From contig JAAYYH010000094.1 of NCBI GenBank assembly GCA_012515495.1, positions 1-6,695 on the forward strand: a DNA stretch of 6,695 nt. The letters are read 5' to 3'. Shown here in pieces: positions 1 through 5,224 of this stretch (within the stretch, counting starts at the first letter, position 1; each line of letters begins with the position of its first letter). The notes beneath the pieces were generated by a model. That model did no database searches. It was not told where the DNA came from and saw only the letters and a list, made by a program, of their open reading frames with translations. The DNA comes from Coriobacteriaceae bacterium. GTDB lineage: Bacteria > Actinomycetota > Coriobacteriia > Coriobacteriales > UBA8131. Made by a program: the position numbers and the translations under genes.

Positions 1-707
1 CCTAGATCGACCAATTTAGTGGTCAGAGGATACTGTGACACCAGCCGTGTCGTTGTGATTACGGAATCAGACCCTTCGGTTTTCTCTGCCTGTTCATCAG
101 TGATTGCTTTCGTACCATCGGTCGATGTCGTCTTACTCGAAGAACCATTCTCTGTACCATTTGTCGAACCATCTGTGCTTTTAACATCTTGATCAAGAGA
201 CGCGATAGAGATCAGGTCATCGAAGGTCCATTCGTCGACGAGGACTCTACCGATTGTCGTCGTGTAGGGCTCACCGTCGACCGCTGGGACCAATTGCTGC
301 AATGATTCTGTTATCGGCCCATCGGTCAAACCGAATTCTGCGGTCTTGACCGTGATTATCACCGGCACGCCACCACTGCGCGCTATCGCCTGACTTGCCT
401 GCCGCGACAACTCGGCATCAGCAGTTGTTGCGCCGGTTAGGACCACTACCGTGCGATTCGCTAATCGACCATCCTGCCAAGTTCCCAACAGTTGCTGTGT
501 CAGAGGCTGCTCGACAGCCAGTCTTTTGGAGAGGTCACTGTTCTCCTTGGTGATCTCGTTGAATTGCTCGAGAAGTGAGTCAACCAGACCCTGTGATGTA
601 TCACGCACCAGGTTGCTGCCAGATATCGCGGCACCCAGCAACAAGCCGATCGCTAAAGCCAAAAAGATCGAACAGATCGTTACCAGATGGTATCTGAGGT
701 TGTACAT
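1..707 (-). CDS. mctB: MctB/SteB-family membrane protein (DUF3186 'copper transporter'), 3' end cut by window
   Basis: The frame stays open from ATG 707-705 to the left edge, giving 235 complete codons with no stop. The start is well fixed: an in-frame TAG lies at 728-726 and no other start codon falls between, and a GGGA sits 7 nt upstream. The N-terminus reads MYNLRYHLVTICSIFLALAI, with one hydrophobic segment at about residues 9-29, the usual opening of this family, so the protein is probably membrane-anchored with most of it outside the cytoplasm. Residues 32-65 look like a coiled coil (LVDSLLEQFNEITKENSDL). Next comes an alpha/beta stretch with TVVVLTGATTAD, then a low-complexity Ser/Thr/Gly/Asn linker at residues 176-215, then VITTTRLVSQYPLTTKLVDL. 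It follows steA, as Rv1698 follows Rv1697. Rv1698 is described as a copper-related outer membrane channel; the corynebacterial neighbour of SteA is, as I recall, the cell-separation protein SteB. Family membership is fairly sure; a copper function is not. Confidence 0.85.
   Translation of the reverse strand, partial: MYNLRYHLVTICSIFLALAIGLLLGAAISGSNLVRDTSQGLVDSLLEQFNEITKENSDLSKRLAVEQPLTQQLLGTWQDGRLANRTVVVLTGATTADAELSRQASQAIARSGGVPVIITVKTAEFGLTDGPITESLQQLVPAVDGEPYTTTIGRVLVDEWTFDDLISIASLDQDVKSTDGSTNGTENGSSSKTTSTDGTKAITDEQAEKTEGSDSVITTTRLVSQYPLTTKLVDL
141..176 (-). repeat. 12-bp imperfect tandem repeat in the mctB-like linker
   Basis: Three adjacent in-frame 12-nt units read on the minus strand: ACAGATGGTTCG (176-165), ACAAATGGTACA (164-153) and GAGAATGGTTCT (152-141). 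They encode TDGS, TNGT and ENGS. A fourth related unit, ACCGATGGTACG (TDGT), lies apart at 122-111. The constant core is RATGGTWC. The block sits inside the Ser/Thr/Gly-rich linker, where length changes in steps of four residues would keep the frame. Confidence 0.6.
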
Positions 708-741
708 CGCGCGGTCCCATCTTCTCTACAAAGTTGCAGCT

Positions 742-780
742 ATCTTACCATTAAATCGCTTTGGCTGATCTTGCTGTCAA
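742..780 (-). promoter_or_regulatory. possible promoter for the mctB-like gene
   Basis: The 84-nt gap between steA and the mctB-like gene is the longest non-coding stretch in the window. On the minus strand it carries a perfect TTGACA (780-775), followed after a long 19-nt spacer by TTTAAT (755-750), which matches TATAAT at five of six positions. An alternative is an extended -10 element, TGG followed by TAAGAT (747-742), without a properly spaced -35. Both would place transcription starts shortly before ATG 707. The 19-nt spacing is longer than the optimal 17, and no experimental evidence is available, so this is tentative. No hairpin with a T-run that would end steA transcription is seen in the gap. 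Confidence 0.33.
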
Positions 781-791
781 AATCACCGCGA

Positions 792-1913
792 TCACATCCC
801 AAGATGTGTTCGGATATTCAACCACATCACGATGAAGATATTGCGAATCGGCTCAGAGATGAAGATGGTGGAGACGACCACCAGAAAAGCAGCAAGCACC
901 ACCAAGAGGATATATCGCGGTGGGGCTGAGGCTCGATACAGTTTGCTCACGCCCTTGGCGTCGACGAGTTTAGTCCCGACCTTCAAACGCACAAGGAACG
1001 ATGAGGCCATTCCGGCTCGGCCCTTATCCAGATACTCGACTAGATTTGAATGAGTACCCAAGGCAACGATCAGGTCAGCCTTCTTCTCCCAAGCCAGAAG
1101 CAATGCCAGGTCCTCACTGGTAGCTGCCAGTGGCCAAGGCGAAGCCATCACTCCCAGTCTTTCCAGACGAGCCTGCGAGGGGCAGCTGCCATCCTCATAG
1201 GCATGTGGGATGACCTCAGATCCTGATTTTAACGCCATATCTGTTACGGAATCCATATCGCCGATGATGATATCCGGTTTGAAACCGGCTTCCAACAAGG
1301 CGTCGGCTCCGCCATCGACGCCGATCAGCACCGGCTTGACCTCACGGATATAAGGCGCGAGCGTTCTCAGGTCTTGCAGATAGTCGTAACCACGGACCAC
1401 AACCAGAACCTGACGCCCCCTAATCGGTGTCCTGACCGGAGGGACCCAAGGGTCATAGATCAGACTGACCTTCTCCCGTTCGAGATATTCGATGGTATTC
1501 TGGACGAATTTCTCCATCTGCTGATCGAGCATACGCTCTGCCGCCTGCATCCTCAACTCGATCTGGACCTGATCGAGAAGGGTTCCGTTGGCTATCACCA
1601 GGTTGTTGCAGATCAGCTCGTTATCCTCGATACTGACGATATCACCATCGCTGATGACCTCGAAGACCTCTTGGCCGACATTATCCAGCAGCTCGATCCC
1701 TGCTTCAACGAGGATCTCGGGACCGACATTCGGATAACGTCCGGAAATGGATTGCGACGCGTTCACAACACCTTTAACGCCGGATTTAACCAGGCCTTCG
1801 GCAGATACCCTGTCGATATCGACGTGGTCGATGATGGCGATATCCGCTGCGGTCAGATGCGGGATCAGAGATTTAGTCTTCTTCCCCAGTTGTGCTTTAC
1901 CGGTTACTGGCAT
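792..1913 (-). CDS. steA: SteA-like cytokinetic-ring protein with thiamin-pyrophosphokinase-like domain
   Basis: This 373-residue protein matches the SteA family (Rv1697-like) along its whole length. Residues 16-80 hold the conserved N-terminal block (DIAIIDHVDIDR, SISGRYPNVGPE, ELLDNVG). Residues 115-150 are a charged helical stretch ending in NTIEYLERE. The thiamin-pyrophosphokinase-like domain follows: VLVVVRGYDY (169-178), YIREVKPVLIGVDGGADALL (188-207), IIGDMDSV (216-223), ATSEDLALLLA (264-274) and LIVALGTHSNLVEYLDKGRA (281-300). It ends with KLVDAKGVSKLYR and two hydrophobic segments, about 334-352 and 356-368, probably a membrane hairpin. The nucleotide/Mg-type motifs are kept, but the later thiamin kinase DxTD-type motif is replaced by TSED, so thiamin kinase activity is unlikely. 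In Corynebacterium, SteA acts with its neighbour SteB in cell separation. ATG 1913 lies 3 nt after the recN stop with no strong ribosome site, which suggests translational coupling. Confidence 0.9.
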   Translation of the reverse strand: MPVTGKAQLGKKTKSLIPHLTAADIAIIDHVDIDRVSAEGLVKSGVKGVVNASQSISGRYPNVGPEILVEAGIELLDNVGQEVFEVISDGDIVSIEDNELICNNLVIANGTLLDQVQIELRMQAAERMLDQQMEKFVQNTIEYLEREKVSLIYDPWVPPVRTPIRGRQVLVVVRGYDYLQDLRTLAPYIREVKPVLIGVDGGADALLEAGFKPDIIIGDMDSVTDMALKSGSEVIPHAYEDGSCPSQARLERLGVMASPWPLAATSEDLALLLAWEKKADLIVALGTHSNLVEYLDKGRAGMASSFLVRLKVGTKLVDAKGVSKLYRASAPPRYILLVVLAAFLVVVSTIFISEPIRNIFIVMWLNIRTHLGM

Positions 1914-1916
1914 GAT

Positions 1917-3536
1917 CTACACCAACTCAGATAACAATTGTCGAGCATGTTCAAGCGCCACATCATCATCGCTTCCCGAGAGCATGCGAGCGATCTCATT
2001 GGTGCGCTCCTCTCCCGTGACAGTTGTCAGCGTAGTGTGAGCTACACCATCTCTGACGTCCTTGCTGATCATCAGGTGCGTATCGGCAACAGCAGCGATT
2101 TGGGCAAGATGCGTCACTGCTATCACTTGGTGCGTCTGCGCAATCTGTCTCAGGCGCTGAGCGACAGCTACTGCTGTGATACCACCGATTCCGGCATCTA
2201 TCTCGTCGAAAACCAGTGTTGTAGCTTCGCTTTCTTCACGTATCAACGACTTCAGTGCCAACATCACGCGTGACAACTCTCCACCACTTGCAATCTTGGC
2301 TAATGGACGTGATAGGGAATTCGCGCTTGGCTGATAGAGCAGTTCATAGCGATACGACCCTGTCATCGTCCAATCTTCACGCCTGAGTGGGGTGACGGCA
2401 AGCTCGAATGAGGCACCGGCCATAGCCAGGTCTTGCACCGATGCAGTGATCGCGTCGACGAAATCCCTTCGCCCATCTTCCCGTATCTGTGCCAGTTGCT
2501 CGGCAGCTTTCACCAAAGATGACTCAGATTCCGAGAAAGCGGTTTGAGCTAGCTGGCGCCGCTCATCGATATCACTGATGAGATTGATCGCATCCGCTGC
2601 TTCATGCCAGGTTTCGAACACATCTTCCATGCGTGGACCATAGCGCTTGCGCAAACCCTCCAGTTGTCCCAACCGATCAAGGGCATGCTGCAAGGCCCGC
2701 GGATCGAACTCGACATCGTCACGGTACGCCCGTAATTCTCCGCTGAGATCCTCCAAGTCGATGAGCAGGGATTCCAGACGAGTGGATAACCGCTCCAACT
2801 CCGTATCGATTGCCGCTATCCGAGCCAAGCCTTTCATGGCCACGCTGAGGCCATCCAGCGCTCCCCCCTCGCCACGTATGGCCTCGAATGCCCCGCCCGA
2901 AACCTGCGCCAACTGCTCACCGTTGCGCAGGCGCGGTAGTTGTTGCTCGATCTGCTCGAATTCCCCTGGTTGCGGATTAAGGGCATTGATGTCGCCCAGA
3001 GCTATTTCGGCTAGTTGTAACCTCGCTGAGGAGAGCCGCGCGGTTTCCTCTAGTTGTTCCAACTGCTCCAGCGTCTGCCGCCGCTGTTGGTATGCCTGCT
3101 GATATCTTGTCAAAGCCTGGCTGGCAGCAACACCGATGAAACGATCGAGATAACTCAGTTGCGTTGTCACAGTCAGGAGTGCTTGGTGTTCATGTTGCCC
3201 GTGCAGATCGAAGAAGGGTCCGATACGTGCCGCGAGAGCACCGACGGTCACCATCTCATCGTCGAACGTACAACGCGAACGACCGTCTCGACTGAGACGA
3301 CGGGTGATGACATGCTCGACGCCATCATGGGTCATCCTCGCCTCAATCCGTGCCTCGCTGGCAGCATCGCGCACCAGAGTACTATCGCCACGTTCACCAA
3401 TCAACAGCTTCAGCGCTCCCAGCAGAGCCGTCTTCCCGGCTCCCGTCTCACCTGTCAATACTGTGAGACCGGGCGAGAATCCCATGCTGGCATCTTCGAT
3501 GAGGGCAATGTCTTTGACCCGAAGTTCATCGAGCAT
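1917..3536 (-). CDS. recN: DNA repair protein RecN (SMC-like ATPase)
   Basis: RecN is a cytoplasmic SMC-like ATPase that acts early in recombinational repair of double-strand breaks. I start it at ATG 3536, because MLDELRVKDIALIEDASMGF is the normal RecN opening; this gives 539 residues, slightly short for a family of about 550-590. Seen in order: Walker A GETGAGKT (29-36, Thr where Ser is commoner), LHGQHEHQALL (111-121) of the Q-loop region, a long Gln/Glu/Arg/Leu-rich coiled coil at about 140-350, the ABC signature IASGGELSRVMLALK (415-429), Walker B with TLVFDEIDAGIGG (440-452), and the switch histidine in VIAVTHLAQIAA (471-482). All ATPase motifs are intact. The start overlaps the nadK end by 11 nt, and the end is 3 nt from steA. 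No LexA-type box is visible upstream. The stop is TAG at 1919-1917. The frame runs open for another 30 codons to a TTG at 3626, but that extension has no family resemblance. Confidence 0.95.
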   Translation of the reverse strand: MLDELRVKDIALIEDASMGFSPGLTVLTGETGAGKTALLGALKLLIGERGDSTLVRDAASEARIEARMTHDGVEHVITRRLSRDGRSRCTFDDEMVTVGALAARIGPFFDLHGQHEHQALLTVTTQLSYLDRFIGVAASQALTRYQQAYQQRRQTLEQLEQLEETARLSSARLQLAEIALGDINALNPQPGEFEQIEQQLPRLRNGEQLAQVSGGAFEAIRGEGGALDGLSVAMKGLARIAAIDTELERLSTRLESLLIDLEDLSGELRAYRDDVEFDPRALQHALDRLGQLEGLRKRYGPRMEDVFETWHEAADAINLISDIDERRQLAQTAFSESESSLVKAAEQLAQIREDGRRDFVDAITASVQDLAMAGASFELAVTPLRREDWTMTGSYRYELLYQPSANSLSRPLAKIASGGELSRVMLALKSLIREESEATTLVFDEIDAGIGGITAVAVAQRLRQIAQTHQVIAVTHLAQIAAVADTHLMISKDVRDGVAHTTLTTVTGEERTNEIARMLSGSDDDVALEHARQLLSELV

Positions 3537-4401
3537 GGCCGCCCCCGAAGAAGACTCGTGAGACTGCTGTATAGAAATCGGGGGCATCGTGACGAACGAG
3601 CAGCAGCTCATCTGGGCTCCTGGCAACGCGGACTGCCACTATACCTGCAGAGATATCATCGGGGTGCTCCAAGGCTTCACCGTCAGCGAAGACAGTGATC
3701 TGCTGCTCGCGTTCAGCGGCAGGGACTAATTCGATGATATCATTGCACGCCGTTACCATCGCCCGCGCCGCCAGAGTATGTGGGGCGACAGGCACGACAC
3801 TCAAACCTTTATGGGTGGGAGCCATCAACGGACCTCCGGCCGATAGCGCATAGGCGGTTGAGCCCGTTGCTGTGGCCACCAGAATACCATCGCCGCGGAT
3901 ATCAGCGATGTATACACCATTGATGAACAGATTGACGTCGATGACACGGCCGGAACTACCTCTGGTCAACGCGATCTCATTTAGAGCGGTTATCTGTTCC
4001 GTGTGGCCATCAGCATATCGGATACAAGCGTCCAAGACCGTCCTACGCTCATGTGTCACCTCATCGGCGAATACTGCTTCCAATGCAGAGATCGGGTCAT
4101 CGCCCGAGGCTCCCGCTAAAAATCCAAGGTGACCAAAATTGAAACCTAAGAGTGGCACCTGTGAGGCTCCGATGATCCGAGCAGTGCGCAAGATCGCGCC
4201 ATCACCACCGAAAACACAGACCAGATCATAGCTTCCTATCTCTGCTGACAACTGCCTTACCTCAGTATTGTTGTGTGTGAAATCACCGCTCGAGGCGGTA
4301 GCGGTCTGGATCCCCCGCGCCTCCAGCCAACCCTTTACCTCATCACGGGCATGAACAGCCAAAGCATTGCTTGTGTTGGCAACCAGAAGTAATCTCATCA
4401 T
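3526..4401 (-). CDS. nadK: NAD kinase
   Basis: NAD kinase (PpnK) phosphorylates NAD with ATP or polyphosphate to give NADP in the cytoplasm. At 291 residues it has the usual length. The signature GGDG is at 65-68 inside LVCVFGGDGAILRTARI. The substrate-binding NE pair is at 141-142 (LNEIALTRG), the glycine-rich catalytic block GDGILVATATGSTAYALSAG spans 170-189, and APHTLAARAMV (206-216) and FADGE (238-242) close the conserved core. The N-terminus MMRLLLVANT is the first strand of the nucleotide-binding half. Two adjacent ATG codons, at 4401 and 4398, could start it. An AAGGG at 4409-4405 is 3 nt from the first and 6 nt from the second, so the second (290 residues) fits better. The gene begins 28 nt after tlyA, and its last four codons plus stop overlap the recN start. 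No argR lies between it and recN, unlike the Bacillus-type cluster. Confidence 0.95.
   Translation of the reverse strand: MMRLLLVANTSNALAVHARDEVKGWLEARGIQTATASSGDFTHNNTEVRQLSAEIGSYDLVCVFGGDGAILRTARIIGASQVPLLGFNFGHLGFLAGASGDDPISALEAVFADEVTHERRTVLDACIRYADGHTEQITALNEIALTRGSSGRVIDVNLFINGVYIADIRGDGILVATATGSTAYALSAGGPLMAPTHKGLSVVPVAPHTLAARAMVTACNDIIELVPAAEREQQITVFADGEALEHPDDISAGIVAVRVARSPDELLLVRHDAPDFYTAVSRVFFGGGHAR
3541..3585 (-). other. GC-rich inverted repeat before the recN start
   Basis: The plus-strand sequence gcccccga at 3541-3548 is exactly mirrored by tcgggggc at 3578-3585, separated by 29 bases. On the minus-strand mRNA this makes an 8-bp stem, seven of whose pairs are G-C or C-G. The downstream arm ends 4 nt before the recN ATG (3536) and holds the only G-rich stretch that could serve as its ribosome site. 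It lies within the end of nadK, where the downstream arm encodes part of FFGGG, so chance from Gly codons is possible. It could hide the recN ribosome site until translation of nadK opens it. There is no T-run, so it is not a terminator. Confidence 0.35.
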
Positions 4402-4404
4402 CTA

Positions 4405-4409
4405 CCCTT
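4405..4409 (-). promoter_or_regulatory. ribosome binding site of nadK
   Basis: On the minus strand AAGGG occurs in the 28-nt tlyA-nadK gap, 3 nt before ATG 4401 and 6 nt before ATG 4398. It is the clearest Shine-Dalgarno-like site near these genes and favours the second of the two adjacent starts. Confidence 0.5.
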
Positions 4410-4429
4410 ACGCCGCGGGACAGCACCGT

Positions 4430-5224
4430 TCAGCCATCAAGCTGTCCATGCGCTTGTCGGACAACTTCTTCTATGGCAATAGTAGCGCATATCCCAGTTT
4501 TTTGCGCCCACAACAGAAACTCGATGTTCCCCTCAGCACCTTTGATACGCGAATAGGTCAGACCATGGGCTGCCAGAGTAGTACCACGCAGATTGCCCAA
4601 AACCAGCTCTAGGGCCTTGACATGTAATCTGGGTTCACTGATCACGCCGCCACGTCCGACATCTTCGGGCGGCAGTTCGAATTGAGGCTTGATCAAGGCG
4701 ATGACGTTACCCCCCGAGGCTAACAATCTCTCAATCTGGATGAGGATATTCCTGACTGTCATGAAGCTGACGTCAACCACTGCCAGATCGAACGGTGCCC
4801 CCAATACCTCAGGATCGGCATTTCGGATGTTGGTCCGCTCAAAGACCGCCACCCTCTCGTCATTCCTGATCTGCCAGGCAAGTTGCCCATAACCCACATC
4901 CACGGCAGCTACTGAGGCGACGCCACGCTGAAGCAGGCAGTCAGTGAAGCCTCCGGTGGAGGCTCCGATATCGATACAGTGTAATCCTTCGACTGAAAGC
5001 GCGAAGTCTTCAAGGGCGCCAGCCAGCTTCTCACCACCACGTGAGACATAGTGTCGCAATCCGATCAACTCGATCGGCAGTTCCGCATCGACCAAGATCC
5101 CGGGCTTTGATAACACCATTCCATTGCTTCTGATAATGCCGGCGATACAAGCTCGGGCAGCCTGCTCGCGAGCAGCGAAGTGACCACGAGCGATCAGCAG
5201 GTCATCGAGCCGTATCTTGGCCAT
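4430..5224 (-). CDS. tlyA: TlyA-family rRNA 2'-O-methyltransferase (S4 + FtsJ domains)
   Basis: TlyA 2'-O-methylates cytidines in rRNA (C1920 of 23S, and in type II enzymes also C1409 of 16S), which makes ribosomes sensitive to capreomycin and viomycin. Starting at ATG 5224, the protein has 264 residues, close to the 268 of M. tuberculosis. Residues 4-56 form the S4 RNA-binding domain (RLDDLLIARG, AARACIAGIIRSNG). Residues 57-60, RHYV, are the interdomain linker. The Rossmann methyltransferase follows, with the SAM motif IDIGASTGGFTDCLLQRG (84-101) and AVDVGYGQLAW (107-117). The catalytic residues K66, D151, K179 and E235 each lie exactly three positions before the mycobacterial K69, D154, K182 and E238, which supports both function and start. 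The frame extends to a TTG at 5251, but that adds no conserved residues. The start overlaps the dxs end by 23 nt. No strong Shine-Dalgarno is visible, so translational coupling to dxs is likely. Confidence 0.95.
   Translation of the reverse strand: MAKIRLDDLLIARGHFAAREQAARACIAGIIRSNGMVLSKPGILVDAELPIELIGLRHYVSRGGEKLAGALEDFALSVEGLHCIDIGASTGGFTDCLLQRGVASVAAVDVGYGQLAWQIRNDERVAVFERTNIRNADPEVLGAPFDLAVVDVSFMTVRNILIQIERLLASGGNVIALIKPQFELPPEDVGRGGVISEPRLHVKALELVLGNLRGTTLAAHGLTYSRIKGAEGNIEFLLWAQKTGICATIAIEEVVRQAHGQLDG

Noticed and set aside
708..791. Possible terminator between steA and the mctB-like gene
   Set aside because: No stable GC-rich hairpin followed by a T-run is present on the minus strand; only a weak imperfect GGTGAT/ATCAGCC pairing is seen.
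1374..1934. 186-codon plus-strand open frame opposite steA
   Set aside because: It lies antisense to a clearly conserved gene, its translation resembles no known family, and it arises from codon structure on the other strand.
2647..3102. 151-codon plus-strand open frame rich in Ser, Cys and Arg
   Set aside because: Its composition is the antisense image of the Leu/Glu/Gln-rich RecN coiled coil; it is not a plausible protein.
3537..3626. 30-residue N-terminal extension of RecN from TTG 3626
   Set aside because: The extension has no RecN similarity and would overlap nadK far more; ATG 3536 gives the canonical MLDELRVKDIALIEDA start.
3537..3640. Possible LexA/SOS box upstream of recN, suggested by CGAAC at about 3593-3597
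   Set aside because: The required mirrored half-site (GTTCG with 4-nt spacing) is missing.
3054..3698. 214-codon plus-strand open frame opposite recN and the nadK end
   Set aside because: It crosses the boundary of two real minus-strand genes, has no recognisable domain and is rich in Arg, Gln and His as expected of an antisense shadow.
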